A stretch of DNA of 64,000 nucleotides from an uncultured Acetatifactor sp. (GCA_947594835.1 CANQEH010000006.1:1-64000); one strand, 5' to 3'. Counted from the first letter of the stretch, positions 38,625-47,872 are shown. The notes: generated by a model not told the origin, from the letters alone. Numbers and translations are program-made.

Positions 38625-41149
38625 AAAGAACCATCATAAAGCTGCTGGTGTTTGCCGCCACGTTTGTGCTGGCGGTGATCCTGATTGGCAGTGTGATGAA
38701 TAAAGGACATGACAATCTGACCATGGAGATGGCGGAGGCTTCTTTCCCGCTGGTGACCATGGAGCTGGACGGCGTGGCATACAATCAGCTCCACGGCTAC
38801 AACAGCCCCATGGAGGCGGCCATGCAGCGCGATACGGTGACTGTGCTGGGAGAGGATCGCGACACCGGCTTTGTGGTGGACACCTTCGGCCGCAGCGTGA
38901 CGGGCATTTCCATCGAAGTGCGAAGCGCCGACGGTTCCAGGCTGATAGAAAATACGGAGCTGACAGACTACCAGATCCAGGGAAACCGCATCCAGGGAAG
39001 CATCGCGCTCAAAGACCTCATCGACAGGGACACAGAGTATTCCCTTGCCATTTTATTGGAGCTTGGCGGCAGCAGCACGGTTTATTATTATACCCGGGTG
39101 GTGTGGAGCGACGGCCTGTACGCCAAGGAGAAGATGGAGTACGCGCTGGATTTCCACAGCCGCCTCTACAACCGGGATGCGGCCAGGGAGCTGACAAAAT
39201 ATCTGGAGACCAACTCCCAGCTGGAGGACAACAGTTCTTTCCACAAAGTCAACATCCACAGCAGCTTCCGGCAGATCACCTGGGGGGATATGGAGGTAGA
39301 GGAGGCGGGAGATCCCGTGCTTCGGCTGACGGAAATCGCCAGCCAGACAGCCTCCCTGCTGATCGATTATGTGGTGGAAAGCCAGGGGGAGGGCGGGCGG
39401 CCTACCTACTATATGGTAAAGGATCACTTCCGGGTCAGATATACGCCGGAGCGGATGTACCTGTTAAACTATGAGCGCACCATGACCCAGATCCCGGACA
39501 CGGAGGAAATGTACGCCAACGACAAGATCCTTCTGGGCATCACGGGCACGGATATCCCCATGATGGAGAGCGAAGACGGGAACACGGTGGTGTTTGTGGC
39601 GGCCAACCAGCTGTTCAGCTACAATGTGACCGCCAACAAGCTGACGGTGATCTTCAGTTTTTACGATGAGGAGAACGCGGACTGGCGGACGCTGTACGAC
39701 CAGCACGCTGTGAAGATCCTGGATGTGGACGAGAGCGGCAGCGTGCGGTTTGCCCTGTACGGCTATATGAACCGGGGGCGGCATGAAGGCGAAGTGGGAA
39801 CCCAGCTGTACACCTACAACAGTTCCCTCAATACCATCGAAGAACTGCTGTACATCCCCTGCCAAAAGCCGTATACGGTGCTGGCCGCCGAGATGGAAAG
39901 GCTGCTGTATCTCAACAGGGATCAGAAGCTGTATCTGGAACAGGACGGCGTCGTGTATGAGATCGACCTGGATGGGCGGGTGTGTACCCCGCTGTTGGAG
40001 CTTTCCCAGGACGGCGGTATCCAGGTGTCGGAAAGCCACAAGATTTTAGTCTGGCCCCAGGGGGAGGATATTTACCGCAGCCAGGAGCTGGTCATCCAGA
40101 ACCTGGGCACGGGGACGAAGAACAGCCTGACGGTGGGCAGGGATGAGGCGATCCGCCCGCTGGGTTTCATGGAGGAGGATATCATCTTCGGCGTGGCCAG
40201 GCAGGCGGACATCCGGGAGGAGGAGTCCGGGCGCGTGTTCTTCCCCATGTACAAAGTCTGCATCAGCAGCCCTGCCGGGGAGCTGTTAAAAGAGTATGAG
40301 CAGGAAAACCTGTATGTGGACGATGTAGAGATTGCGGGGAACCAGATCACACTGCACCGCCTGAGCCGCGGGGAAGACGGGGCGTATCAGGAGGCGCAGA
40401 CCGACCAGATCATGAACAACACAGAGGAGGGGACGGGAAAGAATCAGGTGGTGGCGGCGGACATTGACGTGTACGAGCGCTATGTGCAGATTCAGACGAA
40501 AAGCGCCATTGACGCAAAGACCATCAAGATCTTAAACCCCAAGGAAGTCGTGTTTGAGGGGGGCAGGGAGTTAACGCTGCCGGACAGGGCGCCGAAGCGG
40601 TACTATGTGTATGGGCCCTACGGGGTGAGCGGCATTTACACTGCGCCTGCGGCGGCGGTCACCCAGGCCTATGCCGACTCGGGAACGGTGGTAGACGAGA
40701 AGGGAAACTGCGTGTGGATGAGAGGGAACCGGGCGGCCCGCAGCCAGATTGCGGCCCTGCGGGAGATGGCGCAGGAGGAAGAACAGGGCAGCCTGGCGGC
40801 GTGTCTGGACGCGATCTTCGCCTATGAGGGGACGGCGCGCAATGCCGTTAATCTGTTGAACCGGGGGAAGTCTGTGCAGGGGATACTGGAAGAAAACTTA
40901 GAAGACGCCAAGGTTTTGAATCTGACGGGATGCAGCCTGGACGCGGTTTTGTACTATGTCAACCGGGACATCCCTGTGCTTGCCCTTTTGCAGGACGGGG
41001 AAGCGGTTTTGATCACAGGCTTTGACGAATTTAACACCATTCTCCTGGATCCCAAAGAGGGGAAGCCCTACCGCAAGGGGATGAATGATTCGACAAAGTG
41101 GTTTGCAGAGAACGGGAACTGTTTTTTCACCTATGTAAGGCGGCCATAA
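38621..41149 (+). CDS. Membrane-anchored extracellular protein with degenerate C39-like domain
   Basis: The 842-residue protein has an N-terminal membrane helix (about 7-28), a long beta-rich extracellular part that may be a propeller (about 60-640) and a C-terminal region (about 730-842) resembling papain-like C39 domains: TGCSLDAVLYYVNRDIPVLALL and VLITGFDEFNTILLDP. The position where C39 peptidases have their catalytic His (before the VLITG strand) is occupied by Glu-Ala, so peptidase activity is doubtful. It starts inside the stop codon of the methyltransferase. I do not recognise the family as a whole. Confidence 0.65.
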   Translation: MKRTIIKLLVFAATFVLAVILIGSVMNKGHDNLTMEMAEASFPLVTMELDGVAYNQLHGYNSPMEAAMQRDTVTVLGEDRDTGFVVDTFGRSVTGISIEVRSADGSRLIENTELTDYQIQGNRIQGSIALKDLIDRDTEYSLAILLELGGSSTVYYYTRVVWSDGLYAKEKMEYALDFHSRLYNRDAARELTKYLETNSQLEDNSSFHKVNIHSSFRQITWGDMEVEEAGDPVLRLTEIASQTASLLIDYVVESQGEGGRPTYYMVKDHFRVRYTPERMYLLNYERTMTQIPDTEEMYANDKILLGITGTDIPMMESEDGNTVVFVAANQLFSYNVTANKLTVIFSFYDEENADWRTLYDQHAVKILDVDESGSVRFALYGYMNRGRHEGEVGTQLYTYNSSLNTIEELLYIPCQKPYTVLAAEMERLLYLNRDQKLYLEQDGVVYEIDLDGRVCTPLLELSQDGGIQVSESHKILVWPQGEDIYRSQELVIQNLGTGTKNSLTVGRDEAIRPLGFMEEDIIFGVARQADIREEESGRVFFPMYKVCISSPAGELLKEYEQENLYVDDVEIAGNQITLHRLSRGEDGAYQEAQTDQIMNNTEEGTGKNQVVAADIDVYERYVQIQTKSAIDAKTIKILNPKEVVFEGGRELTLPDRAPKRYYVYGPYGVSGIYTAPAAAVTQAYADSGTVVDEKGNCVWMRGNRAARSQIAALREMAQEEEQGSLAACLDAIFAYEGTARNAVNLLNRGKSVQGILEENLEDAKVLNLTGCSLDAVLYYVNRDIPVLALLQDGEAVLITGFDEFNTILLDPKEGKPYRKGMNDSTKWFAENGNCFFTYVRRP

Positions 41150-41153
41150 AAGA

Positions 41154-41178
41154 GCGGATGCCTGCAGGAGGCATCCGC
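41154..41178 (-). terminator. Terminator hairpin between convergent genes
   Basis: GCGGATGCC (41154-41162) pairs with GGCATCCGC (41170-41178). The T-rich side (TCTTTT) lies on the minus strand, so it mainly ends queT; the plus-strand gene may share the stem. Confidence 0.7.
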
Positions 41179-41188
41179 CTGGAAAAAT

Positions 41189-41704
41189 TTATGCCGGATT
41201 TTCCGAAAAGAGCTGACGGCGGTAACGCTCCAGCACGTTGAGAAGGAGCAGCCCCAGCACGCCGCAGGAGATCACCTCGCCGATCCCCACGGTCAGCATA
41301 AAGTAGGGAATGGTACCATCAAGCTGATAAACGAAGCGCAGGACGAAGGGGACGATCACGGTGTTGGCCGCAATGGGAGGCAGGGGGCAAAGCCACTTCA
41401 GCCAGGGCTTTTGGCTGGCGGCGCGTCCCAGAAAATAAGTGCCAAGTGCGCCAAGCAGGGTGGCGATGCTGCCAAACAGGACGTCCAGGACGGCGCAGCC
41501 GGTCAGAAGGTTTGCCAGGAGGCATCCCACGAACAGTCCCGGTATGGCGGCAGACGTGAAGAATGGCAGGATGGTGAGGGCTTCCGAAAATCGGATCTGG
41601 ATGGGGTTGTTTGCCAGGCCAAGAAAGGCGGCAATTTCCGTCAGGACGACGTAGAGAGCAGCGATGATCGCTGCCTGAGTGATGGAACGTACTTTCTGAT
41701 TCAT
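41189..41704 (-). CDS. queT: Queuosine precursor transporter QueT (ECF S component)
   Basis: The 171-residue membrane protein has five or six helices and the QueT-family signature NPIQIRFSEALTILPFF plus GSIATLLGALGTY. It imports a queuosine precursor (preQ1, preQ0 or queuine) with a shared ECF energising module encoded elsewhere. Start: ATG with AAAGGAG. The 5' leader holds a preQ1-I riboswitch, which supports the substrate. Confidence 0.9.
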   Translation of the reverse strand: MNQKVRSITQAAIIAALYVVLTEIAAFLGLANNPIQIRFSEALTILPFFTSAAIPGLFVGCLLANLLTGCAVLDVLFGSIATLLGALGTYFLGRAASQKPWLKWLCPLPPIAANTVIVPFVLRFVYQLDGTIPYFMLTVGIGEVISCGVLGLLLLNVLERYRRQLFSENPA

Positions 41705-41712
41705 TTTTTTCT

Positions 41713-41755
41713 CTCCTTTAGTTTTGTTTTAGGTGAGGAAGGTTTCGAACTCACC
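41713..41755 (-). promoter_or_regulatory. preQ1-I riboswitch in the queT leader
   Basis: On the minus strand GGTGAG pairs with CTCACC (plus coordinates 41750-41755 and 41732-41737). The loop holds ACCTTC, and the A-rich tail TAAAACAAAACTAAAGGAG ends in the ribosome binding site. Pairing of the loop CCTT with AAGG would form the H-type pseudoknot and hide the Shine-Dalgarno when preQ1 binds. This matches the preQ1-I plan and the usual place before queT. Confidence 0.8.
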
Positions 41756-41854
41756 GATTTGGATGCGATAAACGCAACGCCATAGAAGACATTACCACAA
41801 ACTGATGAAAAAGGCAAGGCCGGATACAGCGGGCGAGGGCCGCGGGGAGGCGCT

Positions 41855-43840
41855 ATGGGATTCCTTTACGGAAAACAGGACTGGAAAACGTTTGAGCGGG
41901 GGGAGGAGAACTGCTGGCTGATGACAAACGGCCTGGGGGGCTTTTCCTCCCTTACGGTGCTGGGCTCCATGAGCAGGAATGACCATGCGGTGCTGATGAG
42001 CTGCCAGCGGGAGGAAGCCCCCAACCGCCGCTATAACATGATCCACGGGCTGGAGGAGACGCTGACGGTGGGCGGGCGGCGGATCTTTCTCTCCAGCCAG
42101 GAGTTTGCGGGCACGGGAAAGCGGCAGGAGGGATACCGCTTTTTAAGCCGCTTTTCCTATGAGGACTATCCCCGGTGGAATTACCTGGCGGAGGGCGTAG
42201 AGGTGGAAAAGAAGATCCTGCTCTTGCCAGGCGGCAATACGGTGGGGATCGCCTACCGCATCGCAAACCGCTCCGGGGAGACGGCTGTTTTTGAGGTAAA
42301 GCCGCTTTTACAGTTTGTGCCAAAGGGGCGGCAGCCGCAGGCGGGCCAGGTCTTTGTGACGGATACCCAAAAGCGCTGTATCTGTTCGGAAGGCAAATTT
42401 TTGTACTATCAGACTGACGGCGTCTTCCAGGCGCTGCCCGCCAGACCCTGCCGGGAGCTGTACTATGCCTATGACGCCTGCGACGGCAGAGGGCAGACCG
42501 GCTGGGCCTGGGTAAACCACAGCGTAAGCTTTTCCGTAGAGGCGGGGGAGGTCTTAACCGGGGAACTCGTCTACAGCACGGACGGCCCGGTGGAGGCGAC
42601 CGCCGCCCAGATACAGGAGAGGCTGACGGCGTACAGACAGGAGCTGACGCGGCAGGCGGGCTTTGCCGGGGAGACGCCCAGGGCCCTGGTCAAGGCGGCA
42701 GACCAGTTTGTGGCCTACCGCGCCTCCACCGGGAAGCAGACGATCCTGGCCGGGTTTCCCTTCTTTGAGGACTGGGGACGGGACACCATGATCGCGGTGG
42801 CGGGGTGCTGCCTTTCCACGGGGCAGTATGAACGGGGCAGAGAGATCCTGGGGACGTTCATGCAGTATGTCCGCAGGGGGCTGATGCCAAACCTGTTCCC
42901 GGAGGGCGGCAGGGAGCCGCAGTACAATACGGCGGACGCTTCGCTTCTGTTTCTCCTGGCCGTATACGGCTATTTCCGGCGCACCGGGGATCTGGACTTT
43001 GCGCGGGAGTGTTATCCCGTGATGACGGACATTGTGGACTGGTACAGGCGGGGGACGGATTTTGGCATTCGGATGGATGAAGACGGGCTGCTTCTGGCGG
43101 GACAGGGGCTGGATCAGGTGACCTGGATGGACGTGCGGGTGGGAGACATCCTCCCCACGCCCAGGCACGGAAAGCCGGTGGAGATCAACGCATACTGGTA
43201 CAACGCCCTGCGGATTCTGGAGGAATGGCAGGAGCGCTTCGGGGCTCCCGCAGGGGGAGAGGGGACAGACTACGGGAAGCTGGCAGACCAGGTGCGGGAG
43301 AGCTTCCGGGAAAAATTCTGGAATGAGAAGGAAAACTGCTTAAAGGACGTGGTCTCCGGGGAAGCGTCGGACTTCCAGGTGCGCTGCAACCAGATCTGGG
43401 CGGTGGCCCAGCCCTTTTCCCTGCTGGAGGAGCCTAAGGAGCGGGCGGTGGTGGAGACGGTGTTCAGGCGGCTGTATACGCCTTTGGGCCTGCGGACGCT
43501 GGACCCGGCGGATCCGCAGTTCCACCCGGTGTATGGGGGGGAGCTTGTCAAACGGGACCTGGCCTATCACCAGGGCACGGTCTGGATGTATCCCCTGGGG
43601 GGATATTATCTGGCGTATCTGAAGGTAAACGGCTTTTGCGCGGAAGCGGCGGCGTGGGTGAAGGAGCAGCTGGAATCTGTGACGGCAGCCCTGCGGGAGG
43701 GCTGCGTGGGGCAGCTTCCGGAGATTTACGACGGCTTAGAGCCGGTCTCCTCCAGGGGCTGTTTTGCCCAGGCATGGAGCGTGGGAGAGCTGCTGCGGGT
43801 GTATGAGGCCCTGGAGCGTGGGACGGAGGCTGTGGGATGA
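41855..43840 (+). CDS. Glycogen debranching enzyme (amylo-alpha-1,6-glucosidase)
   Basis: The 661-residue protein has the N-terminal GDE_N domain (NCWLMTNGLGGFSSLTVLG...RRYNMIHGL) and the C-terminal GDE_C (alpha/alpha)6 barrel with PFFEDWGRDTMIA (near 308) and ALRILEEWQE. It removes alpha-1,6 branch stubs in glycogen or limit dextrins. GH31 alpha-glucosidase follows two genes on, making a small glucan-degradation cluster; glgC and glgD for synthesis lie 14 kb away. RBS GGGGAGG. Confidence 0.92.
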   Translation: MGFLYGKQDWKTFERGEENCWLMTNGLGGFSSLTVLGSMSRNDHAVLMSCQREEAPNRRYNMIHGLEETLTVGGRRIFLSSQEFAGTGKRQEGYRFLSRFSYEDYPRWNYLAEGVEVEKKILLLPGGNTVGIAYRIANRSGETAVFEVKPLLQFVPKGRQPQAGQVFVTDTQKRCICSEGKFLYYQTDGVFQALPARPCRELYYAYDACDGRGQTGWAWVNHSVSFSVEAGEVLTGELVYSTDGPVEATAAQIQERLTAYRQELTRQAGFAGETPRALVKAADQFVAYRASTGKQTILAGFPFFEDWGRDTMIAVAGCCLSTGQYERGREILGTFMQYVRRGLMPNLFPEGGREPQYNTADASLLFLLAVYGYFRRTGDLDFARECYPVMTDIVDWYRRGTDFGIRMDEDGLLLAGQGLDQVTWMDVRVGDILPTPRHGKPVEINAYWYNALRILEEWQERFGAPAGGEGTDYGKLADQVRESFREKFWNEKENCLKDVVSGEASDFQVRCNQIWAVAQPFSLLEEPKERAVVETVFRRLYTPLGLRTLDPADPQFHPVYGGELVKRDLAYHQGTVWMYPLGGYYLAYLKVNGFCAEAAAWVKEQLESVTAALREGCVGQLPEIYDGLEPVSSRGCFAQAWSVGELLRVYEALERGTEAVG

Positions 43841-44640
43841 CGGGAAAGCGATATCGGAATTTTGTCTTTGACCTGTACGGCACGCTGGTGGACATCCGCA
43901 CGGATGAGGAGTCGTCCTGTGTGTGGAAGACGATGAGCGGGCTTTACGCTTCCCTGGGCGCCCATTACAGCCCGGCCCGGCTGAAGGAGCGGTATGCCAG
44001 CCTGGGGCGGGAGGCCGCCCTGCGCCTGCAGGAGGAAGGGGAAAAGCGCTTCGGAAAAGAATTTTTGGCGGAAATCGACCTGACGGAGGTATTCGCCGGA
44101 TTGTATCTGGAAAAGGGCGTGCCCTGCAGCGGGGAGCGGGCGGCCATGACGGCTCATTTTTTCCGGGCTCTTTCCAGGCGCAAGTGTAAGGCATATCCCG
44201 GGGTGAAGGAAACGCTGGGACAGCTCAGGGACAGCGGCAGAGGCGTCTATCTGCTTTCCAACGCCCAGCGGGATTTCACCAGGCCGGATCTGGAGCTGAC
44301 AGGGCTGACGCACTGTTTTGACGGGATTTTGCTCTCCTCGGAAGAGGGCTGTAAAAAACCCTCCCCGGTCTTTTTTGAAAGATTGCTGGAGCGGTACGGC
44401 CTGAGAGCGGAGGAGTGCCTGATGGTTGGAAACGACGAGGGAGCGGATATCCGGGGGGCGGCGTCTGTGGGAATGGACGCGCTGTACCTGCACACAGAGA
44501 CTTCGCCTGCCCTGACGGGGGAAAGCCGGGCGGCTTACCGGGTCATGGATGGGGACTGGAGGCGTGCGGCAAAGCTCTTGCGTTTTCTCGGGGAAGCGGG
44601 GAAAGAGCCGGAAGGGGAACCGGGCAGGACACGGCTTTGA
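43837..44640 (+). CDS. HAD-family phosphatase
   Basis: The 267-residue protein shows HAD motif I FDLYGTLVD (near 10-18), motif II LLSNAQ, motif III Lys in KKPSPVFFE and motif IV VGNDEGADIRGA. It is a haloacid-dehalogenase-type phosphatase, probably on a sugar phosphate or nucleotide. It overlaps the debranching gene by ATGA and so is translationally coupled to it. Confidence 0.85.
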   Translation: MTGKRYRNFVFDLYGTLVDIRTDEESSCVWKTMSGLYASLGAHYSPARLKERYASLGREAALRLQEEGEKRFGKEFLAEIDLTEVFAGLYLEKGVPCSGERAAMTAHFFRALSRRKCKAYPGVKETLGQLRDSGRGVYLLSNAQRDFTRPDLELTGLTHCFDGILLSSEEGCKKPSPVFFERLLERYGLRAEECLMVGNDEGADIRGAASVGMDALYLHTETSPALTGESRAAYRVMDGDWRRAAKLLRFLGEAGKEPEGEPGRTRL

Positions 44641-44702
44641 GGGAAGCAGGGTATCAGGATGGTTTTGACGCGCAAAAAGGCGGCGCGGAAAGGGAGGGGC
44701 GT

Positions 44703-46973
44703 ATGAAATTTGGAAAATTGACGGGGTATCAGACGACAGGCAGACAGGTGTCCCTGGATTTCGAGGGGCAGCGGGCCGTAATCACCGCTGTAACGCCGGA
44801 GATCATCCGCGTTTTCTGCGGCTGGGAGGAGGCGGGGAGCCGCTCCCACGCCATCGAGGGAGACAAGGAAAAGCCGGTGGCGCTGGAGGTAAAACAGCGG
44901 GGGAAAGGACTCTTTCTCTCCACAGGGAAGGTTCAGGTCACAGTGGAGGATGGCTTCGCTGTGGACTTTTTTGATGAGACGGGACGCCCTGTGTGTCAGG
45001 AATACCGGGGAGAGCGGCGGCCTCTGCAGCGGGTCAGCGGCCAGCAGCAGCGCCTTTTGGAGGAGGAAGGCCACGAGGGGGCCAGGCAGGAGACGATGGC
45101 CTTTGAAGTGGTAAAGAGGCTTACGGGGAGGGAGCATTTTTACGGACTGGGGGACAAGACGGGATTTCTGGATAAACGGCATTACGCTTATACCATGTGG
45201 AATACGGACGACCCCAGCCCGCAAGTGGACTGTTTTCAGGCGCTGTACAAGTCGATCCCCTTTTTTATCACCCTGACCGACACCCATGTCTATGGGATTT
45301 TTCTGGACAATTCCTACAAAAGCTTCTTTAATATGGGCCAGGAGTCGGAGGAGTATTATTATTTCGGCGCGGCAGGGGGGAATCTGGATTATTATTATCT
45401 GGCGGGGGATTCCCTGCCGCAGGTGCTGGCCCGGTATATGTACCTTACGGGCACCTGTCCCCTGCCCCAGAAATGGACGCTGGGATATCATCAGTCCCGC
45501 TGGGGCTATACGGTTCAGGAGGATATGGAGGAAGTGGCGCGCACCATGCGGGAGAAGGACATCCCCTGCGACGCGCTGCACTTTGACATCGACTATATGC
45601 AGGACTTCAAAGTCTTCACCTGGAACGAAGAGCGGTATCACGGGGACAGCGCCGCCTATCTGGAAAGCCTTGCCAGACGGGGGTTTAAAGCCGTCGCTAT
45701 CAGCGACCCGGGGGTGAAAAAGGAGAAGGGGTATCCCGTCTATGAGGAGGGTGTGGAAAAGGGCTTTTTTGCCAAAACGCCCCAGGGGGAGGTCTATATC
45801 AACGCAGTGTGGCCCGGAGACGCCGCCTTTCCGGATTTTGGCAGCCCGAAAGTGCGGGACTGGTGGGGAGAAAAACAGAAATTTCTTCTGGACAAAGGGG
45901 TGCGGGGCGTCTGGAACGATATGAATGAGCCCGCCAGCTTTCACGGTCCGCTGCCGGACGACGTGGTCTTCACGGACGAGGACAGGCCTGCGCCGCATCA
46001 GAGGATGCACAACCTGTACGGCCACCTGATGGCCCAGGCGGCTTACTCCGGGCTGAAGCGGCTGGATGGACGGCGGCCTTTCGTGATCACCAGGGCCTGC
46101 TATGCGGGCAGCCAGAAATATGCCACCTGCTGGACCGGGGACAACCACAGCATCTGGGCCCATCTGCAGATGGCCATCCCGCAGCTTGTGAACCTGGGTC
46201 TGTCCGGGATGCCGTTTGCAGGCACCGACGTGGGCGGGTTTGGGTCGGACACAACGGAAGAACTGCTGCTGCGCTGGGTGCAGGTGGGATGCTTTTCCCC
46301 GCTGTTCCGCAACCATTCCGCAATGGGCACCAGGCGGCAGGAGCCCTGGCAGTTTGGGGACAGGGCGGTGGAGATCTATCGGAAGTATGTCAAGCTGCGC
46401 TATCACTGGATCCCCTACCTGTATGATCTGTTCTGGGAGGAGGAGAGGACAGGAGCGCCCATTTTGCGGCCGTTAGTGTACCACTATGAAAAGGACGAGA
46501 CGGCCAAAACCTGCAACGACGAATTTCTGTTTGGGGACAGAATTCTTGTGGCGCCGGTGGTGGAACAGGGGAAGGACAAGCGGCTGGTGTATCTGCCGGA
46601 GGGCGAGTGGTATGATTATTGGAGCAGGGAAAAGCAGACGGGCCCCTGCGCAGTGATAAAGGATGCGCCCATAGAGGTGTGCCCCATCTACGTCAAGGCG
46701 GGCAGCGTGCTCCCGACGATGGAGGAGATGGCGTATGTGGGGGAGAAAGAGCCGGAGACGCTGACCCTGGAGGTATTTCCGGGAGAAGGGGAGTGGGAAC
46801 ACTACCTGGACAATGGGGAAGACTTTGCTTACCGGGAAGGGCGGTATCACCAATATCGTTTTACCGTGGACAAGACAGGCGCCGTGCAGGTTGAGATCCT
46901 GCACGGCGGCTATGAAAAACCGTATCGGCACATTTATGCGGACTGCATGGGAGAAAAGACAGAAATCCTCTGA
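44703..46973 (+). CDS. GH31 alpha-glucosidase
   Basis: From ATG 44703 (AAAGGGAGGGG upstream) the protein has 756 residues with an N-terminal beta-sandwich, the catalytic barrel (about 255-600) and C-terminal beta domains. The nucleophile Asp is in WNDMNEPASF (near 405) and the acid/base region is CWTGDNHSIW. It hydrolyses alpha-glucosides from non-reducing ends. The last 40 bases overlap the end of bioY on the other strand. A longer frame starting at 44415 runs inside the HAD gene and is spurious. Confidence 0.93.
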   Translation: MKFGKLTGYQTTGRQVSLDFEGQRAVITAVTPEIIRVFCGWEEAGSRSHAIEGDKEKPVALEVKQRGKGLFLSTGKVQVTVEDGFAVDFFDETGRPVCQEYRGERRPLQRVSGQQQRLLEEEGHEGARQETMAFEVVKRLTGREHFYGLGDKTGFLDKRHYAYTMWNTDDPSPQVDCFQALYKSIPFFITLTDTHVYGIFLDNSYKSFFNMGQESEEYYYFGAAGGNLDYYYLAGDSLPQVLARYMYLTGTCPLPQKWTLGYHQSRWGYTVQEDMEEVARTMREKDIPCDALHFDIDYMQDFKVFTWNEERYHGDSAAYLESLARRGFKAVAISDPGVKKEKGYPVYEEGVEKGFFAKTPQGEVYINAVWPGDAAFPDFGSPKVRDWWGEKQKFLLDKGVRGVWNDMNEPASFHGPLPDDVVFTDEDRPAPHQRMHNLYGHLMAQAAYSGLKRLDGRRPFVITRACYAGSQKYATCWTGDNHSIWAHLQMAIPQLVNLGLSGMPFAGTDVGGFGSDTTEELLLRWVQVGCFSPLFRNHSAMGTRRQEPWQFGDRAVEIYRKYVKLRYHWIPYLYDLFWEEERTGAPILRPLVYHYEKDETAKTCNDEFLFGDRILVAPVVEQGKDKRLVYLPEGEWYDYWSREKQTGPCAVIKDAPIEVCPIYVKAGSVLPTMEEMAYVGEKEPETLTLEVFPGEGEWEHYLDNGEDFAYREGRYHQYRFTVDKTGAVQVEILHGGYEKPYRHIYADCMGEKTEIL

Positions 46974-47497
46974 AGACGCCTGCGCACCTGGCGGCCCACC
47001 GTCAGGGCAACCGCCATCTTGACGGCATCGCCGGGGAGAAAGGGGACGACGGCGGCAAAAAAAGCCTGGGGCAGCGTGTAGGAGGCCTGATGGGCAAGCC
47101 AGAACGTCCCCAGCAGATACAGGGCTGCCGTGCCTAAGAGGATTCCCGCAATGCTGGGGAGAAGCCTGTCGTTCCAGTGATCCACAAAGAAGCCGCTGAT
47201 CAGCGCCAGCAGAAGGTAGCCGATGAGGTATCCGCCCGTGGGGCCGAACAGCACGCCGGGGCCTGCGGCAAAGCCTGCGAAGACGGGAAGCCCCGCCAGG
47301 CCCAGCAGGAGATAGAGGAAGACGCTGAGCGTTCCCAATTTGCAGCCCGCCACCACGACGACAAAATAGGCAGCTAAGGTGCCCAGGGAGATCGGGACGG
47401 GGCTGAAGGGAAGGTGCAGGGACCAGGGAGCCAGGACGCAGATGACGGCGGCCATGACCCCGGTAAAAGCCAGTTGTTTCACAGAGATTGGTTTCAT
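46934..47497 (-). CDS. bioY: Biotin transporter BioY
   Basis: The 187-residue ECF S component has six membrane helices and the BioY signature FSPVPISLGTLAAYF and GPTGGYLIGYLLLA. It imports biotin, alone or with the shared ECF module. Start: ATG with GGAGG. Its 3' end overlaps the GH31 gene. Two BirA-type palindromes flank its promoter. Confidence 0.92.
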   Translation of the reverse strand: MKPISVKQLAFTGVMAAVICVLAPWSLHLPFSPVPISLGTLAAYFVVVVAGCKLGTLSVFLYLLLGLAGLPVFAGFAAGPGVLFGPTGGYLIGYLLLALISGFFVDHWNDRLLPSIAGILLGTAALYLLGTFWLAHQASYTLPQAFFAAVVPFLPGDAVKMAVALTVGRQVRRRLQRISVFSPMQSA

Positions 47498-47511
47498 GGG
47501 AGTCCTCCAAA

Positions 47512-47539
47512 TGTAAACTTTAATTTAAAACGGGTAACA
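47512..47539. promoter_or_regulatory. BirA-type operator, start-proximal copy
   Basis: TGTAAACT (47512-47519) and GGGTAACA (47532-47539) form an imperfect TGTnAACn-N12-nGTTnACA palindrome between the bioY -10 and its start. Confidence 0.45.
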
Positions 47540-47544
47540 ATCAG

Positions 47545-47573
47545 AGTATAAAATATCGAAGAGAAAATGTCAA
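47545..47573 (-). promoter_or_regulatory. bioY promoter
   Basis: On the minus strand TTGACA (plus coordinates 47568-47573), 17-base spacer, TATACT (47545-47550). The -35 lies inside the upstream BirA-type palindrome. Confidence 0.8.
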
Positions 47574-47595
47574 CTAAATATTAAAAAGGTTTACA
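47568..47595. promoter_or_regulatory. BirA-type operator overlapping the bioY -35
   Basis: TGTCAACT (47568-47575) and GGTTTACA (47588-47595), again with 12 bases between arms. BirA is the biotin ligase/repressor; with two copies at -35 and after the start, repression when biotin is ample is likely. Exact spacing in this family should be compared, since other BirA sites have slightly longer spacers. Confidence 0.55.
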
Positions 47596-47776
47596 AAAAG
47601 CGTGACAGCCAGTCGTGCCAAAATGGGAATCTGGAGAAAAGGCTATAACAGAGATGTTGCAGCCTTTTTTGTTTGGACTATGCGCCGGCAGAAGATGCAG
47701 ACAGTCAATTCGGATGGTAACAGTCGGACATTTTTCTAAAAACTTAACCCCTCATTTCTGTTTTTTGGGAAATTTT

Positions 47777-47811
47777 ATGTCCAGTTGCGCCATAAAAATG
47801 TCCAGTCGCGC
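47777..47811. promoter_or_regulatory. Tandem direct repeats, probable LytTR binding site
   Basis: ATGTCCAGTTGCGC (47777-47790) and ATGTCCAGTCGCGC (47798-47811) are 13 of 14 identical and lie exactly 21 bases apart, two helical turns. LytTR regulators bind such pairs. They precede the LytTR regulator gene by about 60 bases, suggesting autoregulation. The rest of the 375-base gap holds the bioY control region and nothing else I can identify. Confidence 0.6.
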
Positions 47812-47872
47812 AATCCCTGTCAAAGATAAGCCAAATTTTCCCGATATATAAAGCAAAGAAAGGGAGTACAGC

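Noticed and set aside
44535-46406. Minus-strand open frame of 623 codons inside the GH31 gene
   Set aside because: The plus frame holds all GH31 catalytic motifs. The antisense frame is rich in His/Pro/Leu from codon bias and has no domain.
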